From Trichoplax sp. H2 (taxonomy: Eukaryota > Placozoa > Uniplacotomia > Trichoplacea), in NCBI GenBank assembly GCA_003344405.1, contig NOWV01000256.1, forward strand, positions 1-64,000: a stretch of DNA of 64,000 nucleotides, given 5' to 3'. The notes under the pieces were generated by a model, which saw only the letters and a program-made list of their open reading frames with translations, was not told where the DNA came from and searched no databases. The translations under genes were made by a program, and so were the position numbers. Shown here piece by piece: positions 12,678 through 24,844 of this stretch (positions within the stretch are counted from its first letter, which is position 1; each line of letters begins with the position of its first letter).

Positions 12678-13270
12678 ATAATGGATAGATTTTATTACCT
12701 GTTAGGCTTACAATCCAATAACTTGAAATTTTAGAGATTAAAATTGAGCAAGTCTTTAATATAACGCAATCACATATGCGTTGTGTTCACTATTTGCATT
12801 GGAGAAAACAATGCATTTATAAAACTATGACAATACCTTCAATAACATCTTATTTTTAGGCACATTTAAGTAAGAATAACAATTATGCCAACTTTGGTAT
12901 AAAACTCGTCACTGAACTAAATATCTATGAACGAGAAATTTCCTTTCTTGGCTAATAATTAATAATAGGAATCAATTACACCGACTTATTAATAATTATT
13001 ACTAGCGATAACAACCCAAGTATAGCTAATTTTCAATGATCGCTTTACTTACCGTACTAGATTCCATTGATTACTACGCACAGAAATATAAAATTGAATA
13101 TATAGATAATTATAAAGTAGAGTATAAAATAGCTTTCAGCCAATTTTTTCATTAAAACGAGTAATAGCCTGTATATTACTCAAATTGAAGATTTTGCAAA
13201 TATTGTACAATTTTGACCACATGTATTTATGGCACATCTTCTTTACGCTAAGTTATAAAATTCTATTTCC
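12678..13270. other. Intergenic
   Basis: AT-rich, nothing recognised. Confidence 0.4.
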
Positions 13271-13449
13271 TTAAAGTATCTAAGTTTTAGTACATTTTAT
13301 TCAATTGCTCAACGTAGTATGATCATTGCATGCCTTTCATAATTCTCTATGCACTGTACACTTACAAATACCTACCAGCGTTAAGAGCACATACAGCATT
13401 CGATAGTGTTTTATATTCCAGATATATTAGAACTTCAGTAGTATTTCTG
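13271..13449 (+). repeat. 179-bp direct repeat, copy at contig end
   Basis: Matches 13850-14028 over its full 179 bp with a handful of substitutions and no net length change. It ends at a 20-N gap. Either the alternative haplotype of the right-hand copy or a true duplication. Confidence 0.85.
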
Positions 13450-13469
13450 NNNNNNNNNNNNNNNNNNNN
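13450..13469. other. Scaffold gap (20 N)
   Basis: Twenty N, flanked on the left by the 179-bp repeat and on the right by the middle of a family B element. Confidence 0.95.
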
Positions 13470-13849
13470 CTAAGCTAGAGTACAGATGACTATATACAGT
13501 AAGGTATTGAGTTACTAATAAGGCTATAGGTAAAAATAGAACTGTAAATCATATATTAGGATATGGTTAATTCATTGTACTTTGGCTGGTGTGAATAATG
13601 TCTACGTAAGTACTGTAGTCGTATCCATATTGGATTAATGATGGTCCGCAGTATAACAGTATTACTACGAGTAATTTAACTAAGTGTAATATGAGGTAAA
13701 AGGTTGCCATACGGATTGTAGCTGCGAATGCTATGAAAAGTATAAAAGTATGCGACTTTAGATTATTCTGTTAGTTCGTTGTAGAAGTCTTTAGTAGTTG
13801 TATTCGGCTAGAGTAGAGCTGTGTGTAGTTAATCTTTATATAAGAGTCA
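13470..13849 (+). mobile_element. Family B LTR-like element, partial
   Basis: Matches B copies at 31451, 32602 and 46846 from their middle onward, including the TATAAAAG box near 13741. The 5' part is lost in the gap. Similarity fades just after the position of the AATAAA signal, where this copy reads ATTAAAG and runs into the 179-bp repeat. Confidence 0.8.
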
Positions 13850-14028
13850 TTAAAGTATCTAAGTTTTAGTAAATGTTATTCAACTGATCAACGTAGTATG
13901 ATCATTGCATGCCTTTCATAATTCTCTATGTACTGTACACTTACAAATACATGCCAGCGTTAAGAGCACATACAGCATTCGATAGTGTTTTATATTCCAG
14001 ATATATTAGAACTTCAGTAGTATTTCTG
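13850..14028 (+). repeat. 179-bp direct repeat, second copy
   Basis: Same sequence as 13271-13449. It follows the family B fragment directly and continues into unique DNA. Confidence 0.85.
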
Positions 14029-14964
14029 TACTAAACTACATTTCAGTTTGAAATTGATTTAAATGAGAATCAGCAAATTTAAATTGAATCAGAGACATTT
14101 TTTAAATTAAAGGATGCCTACTTTTTTCTGTTAGTTAGTCACTCGAGTATTAGAAATCATGGCTAGAGTATTTTATTTATTCAAAAATGTCAAATGTCAA
14201 ATTGATTTTTACATATTCAGGAATTAGAATTGGATTTAATAAATTATGGGCTAATAGAATATTCTTTCGCTCTCTTTCAATTGAGATATAGTCTTTATTC
14301 AGTTATAGAAAAACTTAATATACTTAAATATCAGAAGTTAAAAATCTTATTACTAGTATTTATGGATTACTAATTTTCAACATTTTTACCTAGCATATTG
14401 ATCACTTTAGTTATCACAAAGTGAGCCAAAAGCGCTTAAGGGCGTATTTGATCCAATCTAGATCGGTAATTTCTTCAACTGCATTAAATGCAATTCTAGT
14501 TTGGCTTTAATACGAATAGAAGTTTTTTGCAATATTTTCGCTTCTTGTTTTAGGCTAATATTCTTTGGAAATCGAAAAGCTATTGATAATACATAACCAA
14601 ATGTTAAAATTTAGGAGTGTGCAAGAGTAATTTAAAAACTAAAATACAAATTGCAACCTAGAAGTAATTAGCATCATAGTTAATGGTAATTGCTGTTCAC
14701 AAAAGAACTGTAATAAGCGAATTAAGAGCAGCATTTAATACTTTACTGAAGCATCTGAAAAAATTTACCAACAATCTCTCATTAGTATCCAATTTCAGAG
14801 GGTTATAATTCATATTTCTTAAAGGAATAAATTTTAAAGAGTGTTTGAACTGAAATTAATAAGATTCCTTTATTCTATTGCATATCTATATAATACGAAC
14901 ACCATGGAAATAATTATTGAATTAGGATAATATTAAATTTATGGCACCTTAAACTCAAAAATTC
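14029..14964. other. Intergenic, downstream of receptor 2
   Basis: AT-rich, no gene or repeat recognised. Confidence 0.4.
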
Positions 14965-15973
14965 CTATTTTACGTTGTTATTATTTAGGGTAGATGATTT
15001 TGTCTTGGGATTAGATATTGCGGGTGTGGTAGAGCGATTATTAGTCCGTCGGAAAAGGATAATAAATTTCTCACGTAAAATTTCATTGGTAGCCAAATAA
15101 ATAAGTGGATTAATAGCAACATTACAATACGATAAGATCCTGATAATAACAATTGCTTGATTAGAGAGAAGATTTTTGTTCTTAGTCATCCAGTACTGAA
15201 TAAGTCCAAAATAGAGGGATATAATCATAGGAAGCCAACATAAAGCATTAGTTCCAACTACTACCGTACGCAATGATGTTCTAAGATTGCTGGGACCTAT
15301 CTCAGGATGGCGACTTTTACCATTGGCTATAAAAAAATGGGATAACGTAACAAATAGCGATTATTAAGATAGTTGCACCCATGATTATAGCTAAAACGGA
15401 TACAACAACTATATTAGTATTATCTACGTCAAATGATAGCCAGTAAATTGTATAAAATTCGTACCGAACCATGCCATGACTGTTTAATCGTAGCAGGGGT
15501 ATAATAGCGAAAACCAGAGGAATTAGATACAATGATATTATCAATGCCAAGTATTTCTTAGTTGTTGAATATTCAATATACTTATATGGATTGAGAACTG
15601 CGTAACATCGATCAATACTAATACCTAAAGTTGAAAAAAGTGATGCAACCTTAAAAAATGTAATAAAGGAACCTTAAAGTTGGCACTGCGAACCACAATT
15701 TTGAGTAATATTAACAATTATTAAAAGGGGTAACGCGATGGCACCAGCTAAAGCATCAGTAATTGTTAATGATGTCAAAAATGCGTTTTTCAGTGATTGT
15801 AAAGATGGGGTACGATAATTGATTACAATATTCATTACATTTCCTCCAACAGATACCACTGCAGTAACAAAGAGTACTAGTAGTCCTGTATTTAAAAAAA
15901 AAAATTTTCGTAGAAAACCTGCCGTCGCGAAAGTAGATTGTGACGCCACAGTGCAATTTTTATTTCTTTTCAT
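14965..15973 (-). pseudogene. Class A GPCR with one stop and one frameshift, receptor 2
   Basis: Starts at the ATG at 15973 (MKRNKN...). TM1 and TM2 read normally (GGNVMN, LTITDA). A TAA at 15674-15676 follows CQL, where paralogues have CQIQG, consistent with a CAA to TAA change. The same frame then resumes with the TM3 end SIDRC, TM4 and TM5. At 15331-15337 an A7 run (T7 in sense) holds one base too many; after it the frame gives TM6 (CWLP) and TM7 (NPLIY) and ends at 14965. TM4 lacks Trp, as in receptors 1 and 3. All seven helices remain, so this is either a recent pseudogene or partly an assembly error. Confidence 0.85.
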
Positions 15974-17682
15974 TAACCGATTTAGTGATTTAGAAAGAAT
16001 AAACTTAAAAAATTGAAGTTGATTAAATTTTGCTACGGTATTAAATGACTAGCATGAAAACGACAGAGTAAGTTCAAAACTTGACTATATATAAAAGTCG
16101 GGATATTAAGCTATAAATTCAATTTTGTTATATATGGAGCAATTCCATATACAGCATACTGTAAAGTAGTATAGATAGAAGGTCTTCTCTATCTTAGTAT
16201 TATATATAGAATGATTAAAAGTCGTACTGTAGGATCACAGTTTAAAATGATTAATGTTCTAATTATGTAATTATCATTTTAAGCTGATCTTACATCTTAT
16301 ATGGATAATCATTTAGCTAAACCACAAGTAAAGTAATTTAGCAAATGTATAAATACCTTCATAAATTTATTAATAAATGATTCTCAATTGAACCTACACC
16401 GTTTACCACGAACGAATTATTATTGCCCAATTGATCATAAATATGCTATAGGCATGAAAATGGCAGACTAAAACCGATGTTATATCTTTAAAATCTCAGC
16501 TAGATGTAATCAACGTTCAAAACATGAAATTGCTTTTATTTTAAAGAATTTCTTGCCTTTTATGCAGACTATAACTAGCTATTAAATGTGAATGGTTTTG
16601 ACAATAATACTCGATTGTTTTTACATGAATAACATACGCCAACCGTTTAGTAATTTACAATGTATATTTCCTAAATTAGATCAAAAGTAAACTCTTAAAG
16701 AAACCTACGTTTCTAAGTATTTATTTCTGCTTTCAGATAAAATAGTGATTTATCTATGCTTACTGTTCTTAGGTTTTTTTTACATATCCTAAAATATCTA
16801 ATAATTAATAGTACGAATATACAAGTATAAATAGCCGGTGGCCTGCTGGTTCATGTATTTAATTAAGAATTTTAATTGTTCACAATTAATTTATTAATAT
16901 ACCTCATATTTGGTTGTGTTAATAACTATGCATATGTAGTGTAGTTTCTTTTCTAAGAAAAGAAATCATCATGATACCGGTAATGCATGATTACTAATTA
17001 CTGTATTAGAAATTGCTGATTATCTATATAAGCCAGATAGCAAAGTATGGCAAATAAATCTATATGAACTATTGTATGGTAATTATGAAGAAACTCAGCA
17101 TATTACAGTATCAGATATTAATGGAAAAGATATGTTCATTTATGGTTAGGAGATTAACTCTTAAGCTAAAATTCTCTTAAATTGATAATCTGTTTGAAAA
17201 AGTCTTTTATTAGATGTCTCAAGACAGATTGTATGCAATATAAATTAATTTGAAGATAGCAATGAAAAGGTTCTACAAGGTTAGCTCTTTTTCTTTGAAA
17301 GTAAAGATATGCACGTATAGTTTAGAATTAAGTTATAATTCAATAAAGGAAACAGAAATTTAAGCCTAAAAGGATAAATTTAAGGTTAATTTTAGTACTA
17401 AAATTATACGTAATCTGCTAATTAAGATCCGATCTACCAGAAGCAATTTATAGTGAATAGATAAACTTTCTCGAGATCATTTTGATAATCTAACAATAAC
17501 GTGACAGTAAAGCTCCGTTACTGAATATAATTAAAATAGTCGTCGACGTAGATATCGAAGTGTTAGCAGAATATCTCCCTAAAAACTCTATCTAAATTTT
17601 AATTGTAATATATTCTAATAAATTATTCATCTAGCTTACAATTTATATATCTATGTTATAATTGCAGATTATAGTGCACGTA
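15974..17682. other. Intergenic, upstream of receptor 2
   Basis: AT-rich, no gene or repeat recognised. It should contain any remaining promoter of receptor 2. Confidence 0.4.
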
Positions 17683-18314
17683 TGTTACAAAACAGCTTTG
17701 CAACAATACAATGTGATGCATGATCAATCAATCGATTCCCTGAACCACGTATCAGGGAGCAATATCTACTCTTTCAGGAACACTTTCCTATACTAGTAGA
17801 CTACAAAAAGACTTGAACGCCTCCTATCTTACGTTAAATACTAATCATATGAACTAACTTCATTATACGATTTATCGCATTTATATACTCTTTTACATTA
17901 GCGAAGATATTTTAATTAGTAATATTAACGTTGAAATCTAATAATAAATCAAAAGCTAATTTTATCTACTACTACCTAATGCAGACAGCAGTATTTACGA
18001 ACTTAGATATCGAATGACTAAAATAAAATTGTCAGATTACAATATGTCCTATCACGAAAGATTTCTACTATAATATATTATTTATCATTAGTAAATTTCA
18101 ATCATAGTGATTTGAATTGTTAGAAGATTATTTTCGATTTTCTAATTAAATTACTAATTTTAGTAGGCTGTATATATCATCATTAAAGTTAGTGCTATAT
18201 TTAAATATCACATATCTAAATTATAAACTCTTCACATAAGGGTAAATCAACAAAATTGTCCTAACATAGACGTTCAACTATAATCTCGATGTTACCGTGT
18301 ATAACACTATAAAA
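17683..18314 (-). mobile_element. Family A solo-LTR-like element, copy A1
   Basis: Full length (about 632 bp), inverted relative to 46130-46760. Begins TGTTACAAAACAGC at 17683; the far end near 18314 (ATAACACTATAAA) is worn. The conserved hairpin is TTCCCTGA (17736-17743) / TCAGGGA (17752-17758), with paired substitutions against other copies. Well diverged, so an older insertion. Confidence 0.75.
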
Positions 18315-19326
18315 ATTTAAAAGTAGGATTAATCATTAAATAAATAATTTGTATAAGATATTTCATGTATTAGAAAACACGCTTAGATTAATGATGGACT
18401 GATTACGCCCTTTTTGATTACTATATTGATAATAATTTACTATTACTAGCGCATCCAGGATTTGAATGAGTAGCAATGATGAAACGTAGTACTTGTACTA
18501 TTTTTACTACGTACAGAAGAGGACCATCACGTTATTATAATGACCGTGAGGAAAAAATAAAATTAGATTATATGAAAGTACAGCTGTAATGCAAATCTTG
18601 TATTAACATGTTTTGATCGTTGATTTTTTGGATATGGCAAGGTAAAAATATGTTAGGCTAGTTAGTGATTTAAACTATTTGTAACTTATAGAAAATACGT
18701 ACGTCGTATTGAGAAAGATGAGAGACGGAGGAAATAGAAAATAAAGTAATTCTTTTCTACATATCTTCTATGACTTTTTATGTGCTTTACTACAGTAAAT
18801 GACTGCGAAATTATCTGCAAAGTGTAATGCAGTTACTTGAGAAGACTGTATTAGTTGAAGAGTTATGAAAGTTTAAAAAGTGAAAAAAATTATCTTGTGT
18901 TGCTAGCGTTGTTTAAACAAGGCCGTAGATGAAAGCCAAATAAAGTTTCTGTTTGTGTAATTTGAATAACTTTCATGAAAAGATGGCTATAGAGGCAAAG
19001 TCGACTATCAATGTTATCTTGGTCTCTTTAGCTATTCTTATAAGGAATAAGAAATTAAATTTTTTTCTGTAGATGGACTCTTATAATTAGATAATATTTG
19101 GGTTATAAGTAGTATTGATCTATTTATGTCAGACTGTACTGTAGATTGAAGTATTTTGATAAGTCAAATTTTGTGTAACTAGATGGCGGATCTAAGATAG
19201 TGAGAAGTCTATATTCTACATATGATAATATATTTACGTACCAAAGCTAGCGTTGAACGGCCAAATCAACATAAGCATATGTTACGGTCAAGCTTCCACT
19301 ATGATAATGTCCATATATTCGTTACA
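18315..19326. other. Intergenic
   Basis: AT-rich, nothing recognised. Confidence 0.4.
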
Positions 19327-19895
19327 GTTTTATGCACTGTACTGTATTGTCGAGATTAAAATAGAGATATCTATATTAAGATAATTTTGCTAGCTTACCC
19401 TTGTTCGGTGAGTTTTTAGTTTAGATATGCGATTTTTAAGGAATGGCACTTGCTTTTACAACGGTGATATATACTTACTCTGAAACAAATGTTTAATTAG
19501 GGGATTGAGAATAATCTACTAACATTTCGAATCATTGTGACTGTAACGTACTTATGGTAGACTGTAGATTATCATGGAAATTTTCCGTGATGTGGCGTAT
19601 CGTAATCCGACTATTTTGCATTAGTCATTAAAAAGAATATGCTCGTAAAAACTGTTGCTTTCATTAGGTAGTGGTAGGTAAAATCAGTTTCTGATTCATT
19701 GAACGGCTTTGAAGTTACTCAAACTAACTATAAAGTTAGTCCTTAAAATAAGTATTTAGCGTAAACTAAGAAGCATCTACGTATTTGTGTTACTGGCTAA
19801 CAGAGGAAATGTGTTCCCGATAGTGCAAATATCTCTGATTCGTGATTTAGAGAATATGCTTATTGATCGTAAATTATTTGCAATAATATTACGTG
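19327..19895 (+). mobile_element. Family A element, decayed copy A2
   Basis: Diverged copy in the same orientation as 46130-46760. Recognisable blocks: the 5' part near 19347-19400, a block near 19525-19625 (CGAATCATTGTGACTGTAAC), and the 3' part with TCTCTGA (19832-19838) / TTAGAGA (19847-19853) at the hairpin position. Ends are approximate. Confidence 0.7.
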
Positions 19896-22353
19896 CATAC
19901 TTAAAATGCTTTTTAACAGGCCGGCTCATAGATAAGATACCAGGTTTGTGAGCTTAAATGTCAGTTCGATACTAAAAGCTTATACTTTCGCTATTTGTTA
20001 ATGCTTGTGCAAGTTCTCATAATATTGAAGTAATTAATTACTTTTGACTTTGGTTAGGTAGCGTCATGTTAGAAGCATTTTGAATGAATTTTCATCGTGT
20101 GGTTGATGAACTCATCTAAACTGGTTTAATTTATTTTGATTTAAAGCTTTCTTTAAATATTTAATTCGGTTTAGTTGTTAATGAGAAAATTTGTTTTTGC
20201 TCTGTAATAAATTTACGTGATGATTTCAGCTAATTGTTTGTTGTACTGTATGTGGCTAATAGGATGAAATAGCACACTTGCACTGTTTCTAGTATGATGC
20301 AGTAATTACAGAAGACTATTACGCGGTCATTACACCTTTGGTTAATGTACGCGGCTATTAGCTATTTTTTGTGAGACTTATGATACTAGTCACAGAGACA
20401 ACCTAGCACTTAGTTATCGGTGGTTTTGTAGATATTCAGATTTTTAGCTAATTGCTTTAGTTTGCTTGGTTCAATCAGTAGGACGATGGCAGTATTAAGT
20501 GATAATCATTCTCGCAGTATTCGTTAGTTGTGCTGCAATCGTAGTTATAACAGCATATGGTCGTACAATGGGCTTTGATAGTGAGTTTGCATTTTAGCAT
20601 CTTTATAGATAAGCGGTTAATCGAATTTTGATATCTGATTTATAAATTATTTTTAAAGCTGAAGTATTGTGAATAATATATCATTTTCAATAATAAGAGT
20701 TATAAATGTAAATAAAATGCGACCGTAATTGTAGATTTCTATAATAGTTTTAAATCGTTATTAATATTTCATTTAGTTATATTTTGCTACAAATAAGCAT
20801 TTTAAAGCGAAATTCTGTAAGATAGAGCGTCCCTTAATAGCAATTGTCCTACTGTCAAATAATTAACACGGTAATTTTTATTTATTACTACAATAGCTTA
20901 ATATGAGTATGGATAAATACCTATTTATAGCGTGTTTTAATTAGTGGATTACCTGACTAAAGTATGAATAAATCAAAATGGAATAAAAAGGCTTTAATAA
21001 TATTATCTGGTTGCATGCACTAGTTTTCAATTGTGAAGAAACAGCAACATGGGTCTAACATTGTAAATTTATAAAAATATAATCTAATCAGCCTATATTA
21101 CTACAATTTTAAAGCGGCGCGTCCGCTATTGTGAACTGACGTATTAAATTAACAGAAATGCATAAAATTTAATGAAGCTCGAATGAATTCTTTTACGCTG
21201 ACATTGCTGCAGCTAACTACGCGCAAAGAATTTTATCGAAATATGGTTTAATAATATTACTACCAGATCTTTAATTTTGTATGGTAATTTATCAAAAATT
21301 TAAAAATTAATACGTCTTTAAATTCAATTTTAATCAAATTTGCAATTAAAAAATATATTTTGAGAAAATCATTAGATCTGAATAATATTTCTATGTCTTA
21401 TGATACCTATAGAGCTACGTAATATCCCTAGCTAGAAAGCTAAATTGACTAACAATATTATACAGCAAAATGTCGAAGTTACGATTATGATAATTTATTA
21501 TGAAATGAAGTTTAAAATAAGTTGCAAATATGGATTTTCTAAACGAAGTCATCAAAATTTATGAGTTCGATTCACACGCTGTAGTTCTGGCGATTGTAGC
21601 TATAAATGTTTTAAAGTAATTATAATTATTAGTCACTTCGTTAGCATCATAATGCATTAAATTTAAATTTATCCACCGCAGCTGCTTAGACTTCCGATAA
21701 ACATATACCTATACTAACTGGCGAAATTATTATAAATTCTATAACGAAATAGGAACAAATCTATTCCTGAATTAATATTCTACAGCTTCAGCTGGTAAGA
21801 AAAAATTTTTGATTTGTTTCAAATAAGGACATGATATTTAATGATCGTCATTATTATTTAAAGATCTTATTTCAAAGTAAAATGCTAAAAAAGAAGAAGG
21901 TAAAAAATAGACTTTAATAAAATAAAGACATTCTACATTGCCTTACCAATTTTTAACCTAGTTTGTAAAAATCAAGACTATAATAAAATAATATATGCTA
22001 TTTTCATATTTTGAACTCTAGTCCGCCTAGCTGTGTTGAAAATTTTTATTTCAATTATTTGTATGCTTTTTTATAAAATGGAATAGGAGAATTCAGTCAT
22101 AAAATATCTTGACGTACTATTAGCTATATTTTGAAGGCATTTTATATTATTTGAAACTATTTAAATAAATCATTTTAGGGTCAAGGAGTATCACAAAAAC
22201 GCTAATGTTACTATTTTTTGCTGCAAGCATTAAATATTTATGCAATACATTCTAATATTGGACAAGTTTTTATTTCTGTATCCAATTTACATATTATCGT
22301 GCGTGAACACAGATAAGTAACTTTATTGGTAAAGGTATTACTTTTAAGTAAGC
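19896..22353. other. Intergenic
   Basis: 2.4 kb with no supported gene. A stretch near 20505-20585 on the plus strand encodes a hydrophobic run of about 20 residues, too short and isolated to call. Confidence 0.4.
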
Positions 22354-22531
22354 GAAGAGCATGGATTTTAAACAGTAACACGTAAGTACTGTAAATGGCT
22401 GAAATCATTACAGTGGATTATGGACAAATTGGCTCAGGATAAAATTTTAATAGCAAGCATGCCCCATTGAAAAAGTCAGAGAAGTTATAACCTCAGTCTT
22501 TAGAATGTTGACTTAAATATAATTGTAGGCG
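22354..22531 (+). repeat. Left flank of A3 insertion, filled allele
   Basis: 178 bp matching 22777-22954 with a few differences. Here it is followed by the A3 element after AGGCG (22527-22531), the left copy of a 5-bp target duplication. Confidence 0.85.
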
Positions 22532-22756
22532 TGTCACAAAACAGCTTTGCAACAAGATAACGCAATATACGATCAATAAGTCAATTCCTTGAACCACGTA
22601 TCAAGGAACGATATCTGCACTATCACGAACACTTTTGCTCTACTGGCAGACTACACAAAGACTTAAACGCCTCGTATTTTACGTTAAACACTAAGTTGGA
22701 GAATTCTCTTTATTTCACGATATACTGCATTTATATACTATTCCTCAATAGTTCAT
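22532..22756 (-). mobile_element. Family A element A3, one end
   Basis: Begins TGTCACAAAACAGC at 22532 and includes the consensus hairpin TTCCTTGA (22585-22592) / TCAAGGAA (22601-22608) and the TATATAAA box read on the minus strand. It is cut by a gap at 22757; the other end of the same element is at 23156-23405. Confidence 0.85.
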
Positions 22757-22776
22757 NNNNNNNNNNNNNNNNNNNN
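22757..22776. other. Scaffold gap (20 N)
   Basis: Twenty N inside family A element A3. Confidence 0.95.
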
Positions 22777-23135
22777 GAAGAGCATGGATTTTAAACAGTA
22801 ACACGTAAGTACTGTAAATGGCTGAAATCATTACAGTGGATTATGGACAAATTGGCTCAGGATAAAATTTTAATAGTAAGCATGACTCATTGAAAAAGTC
22901 AGAGAAGTTATAACCTCAGTCTTTAGAATGTTGACTTAAATATAATTGTAGACGATATCTAATAAGCAAGAAAATTGGGGTGCATGCATACAAATTATTA
23001 CTGTAGCTTTAATTTTCATGTCAATATTTTGTCTATTTGGTGGAAAGGAAGAACAAATAAAATATAAATATTTCATTTCTAAATCCGGGCCAATTTAATT
23101 TTTAGACAACAGTAATTGAATATGATACACTGATA
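22777..23135 (+). other. Empty-site haplotype of the A3 insertion
   Basis: The left part (22777-22954) equals 22354-22531 and the right part (22950-23135) equals 23406-23591. Here the two flanks are joined directly, with a single AGACG at 22950-22954 and no element. This is what an uninserted allele looks like. The scaffold appears to have placed that allele between the two halves of the inserted one. Confidence 0.8.
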
Positions 23136-23155
23136 NNNNNNNNNNNNNNNNNNNN
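23136..23155. other. Scaffold gap (20 N)
   Basis: Twenty N between the empty-site contig and the second half of A3. An open frame running across these N at 23079-23318 is an artefact. Confidence 0.95.
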
Positions 23156-23405
23156 ATTTCCATGATAATTTACAGTCTACCATAAATAAATTACAATCAC
23201 AATGATTCGAACTGTAAGCAGATGATTTGCATTCCCTATTATAACTATTAATTTCAGTATTTGTATAAGTGTCACTGTCATAAAAAGTCAGTGCTATATT
23301 CAAACACAGTATATCCAAATTAGAAGTTAACTAAATAAGGATAGTCTAACAGAATTATCCTAACATAGTTATTTCTACTGTAATACAGTATTTAACACTG
23401 TAACA
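23156..23405 (-). mobile_element. Family A element A3, other end
   Basis: Continues A3 and ends CACTGTAACA at 23405, then AGACG (23406-23410), the right target duplication. Carries the family's short conserved frame in part. Confidence 0.85.
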
Positions 23406-23591
23406 AGACGATATCTAATAAGCAAGAAAATTGGGGTACATGCATACAAATTATTACTGTAGCTTTAATTTTCATGTCAATATTTTGTCTATTTGGTGGA
23501 AAGGAAGAACAAATAAAATGTAAATATTTCATTTCTAAATCCGGGCCAATTTAATTTTTAGACAACAGTAATTGAATATGATACACTGATA
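23406..23591 (+). repeat. Right flank of A3 insertion, filled allele
   Basis: 186 bp equal to 22950-23135 apart from isolated substitutions. It continues into unique sequence. Confidence 0.85.
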
Positions 23592-24098
23592 TCGTATTTC
23601 CTCCATTAAACGATCTTTGTTCGTAAATTATCTAAACTTTCTAAAACTATACTTTGAAGCAACTAGAAGCAATCAGAGTTGCAATTTCTATTTTCATATA
23701 TGGCGTGAAATAAGATTAAATGTTTGGCTTAATTTATAAAAATCAATTTCGACATATATTTGTACGTATAGCGCAAATGCGAAATAAATAATATTTGAAG
23801 CCTCAGAAGGTCATAAATTTAGCTTAAAAGTTTTATTAAACCATAAAAGTTGTTAATAGTTACAAAATTATAACTGCAAGACAGTGCTTGATGTAGCGTG
23901 GTAACATTAGACTGGTTCGCCATTTTTCTTCATTTTCCTATTTAGTATTGCCTACTGATACATATCAAGCAATAGAAATTTAATCTATGATTTTACACTA
24001 AGTTAACCTAATTATTAAATTTATTTAATTTCATACGTTCTTGTATAGTTTTCAATAAAGCACTGATCATTTATCACAAAGGTTAGTCTCAGGGACCT
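23592..24098. other. Intergenic
   Basis: AT-rich, nothing recognised. Confidence 0.4.
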
Positions 24099-24500
24099 AT
24101 TACAAAACAACTTTGTTACAGGATAACTCAATTTACAAGCAATAAGTAGAGTTATTGAAGCAAGAATCAAGGAACAGCATTTCTTTAACTAGCGGATAAA
24201 AGAGACTTTAGCGCCTAGTAATTTGCATACACTAATACAAGATAGTCAGTTTACAATATACTCCATCACAAGACGTTCCCGTGATAGACTACTATCGACC
24301 ATAAATATGTTTCAATCTTGATGATTCGAATTATAGGTAATTATTCTCAACTTCTAACTATGCCGATCAATTTCAGTATCGATGTCTTTCAAAAATTCAA
24401 GGCTATATTAAAAGAAAATATCTACATTATAAACTAACTAGATAAGAGTTAGTCAAAAAAATTGTCCTAATTAGATAATTCTACTCTAATCTCTAGAAAG
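24099..24500 (-). mobile_element. Family A element, decayed copy A4
   Basis: Diverged minus-orientation copy starting near TTACAAAACAACTTTG. It matches A1, A3 and A5 in scattered blocks as far as about 24500. The hairpin is broken in this copy. Confidence 0.65.
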
Positions 24501-24844
24501 AGTGATGGAGCGCTGTTGCAAGACCATAACTAATAATTCATAATATTCTGATATGAGTATAATTTTTCCTGGATTTTAGTAATTTATCTAATTATATTAA
24601 TGAAAAGAATATAATAGAATACGATCGGGAATATAAAAATTGCCTTCGAAATATCATAATAAGAATTCCGATTTTTTAAAAGTTTTTCTTTACTATCATA
24701 CCAAAACTTTAATCTTAAACTAAGTACGTTATTGCGATATAAATGGGCATAATATTTACAGCTCAAATAATGCATATCATTATATCTAGTTTTTACTAAC
24801 GTTTAACTCTTAAAATATATCAGACAGCATTATTTTCTATCTTG
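24501..24844. other. Downstream of receptor 3
   Basis: AT-rich, no gene. A 63-codon frame on the minus strand has no family features. Confidence 0.4.

Noticed and set aside
15756-16016. Overlapping frames on both strands at the receptor 2 N-terminus
   Set aside because: Shadows of the real minus-strand receptor frame, which carries TM1 and TM2 motifs.
20505-20585. Plus-strand hydrophobic run resembling a GPCR TM5
   Set aside because: No other receptor motifs around it, on the opposite strand to the array, and very short.
23079-23318. 79-codon minus frame containing X residues
   Set aside because: Runs across a 20-N gap joining the empty-site contig to half of an A element; artefact.
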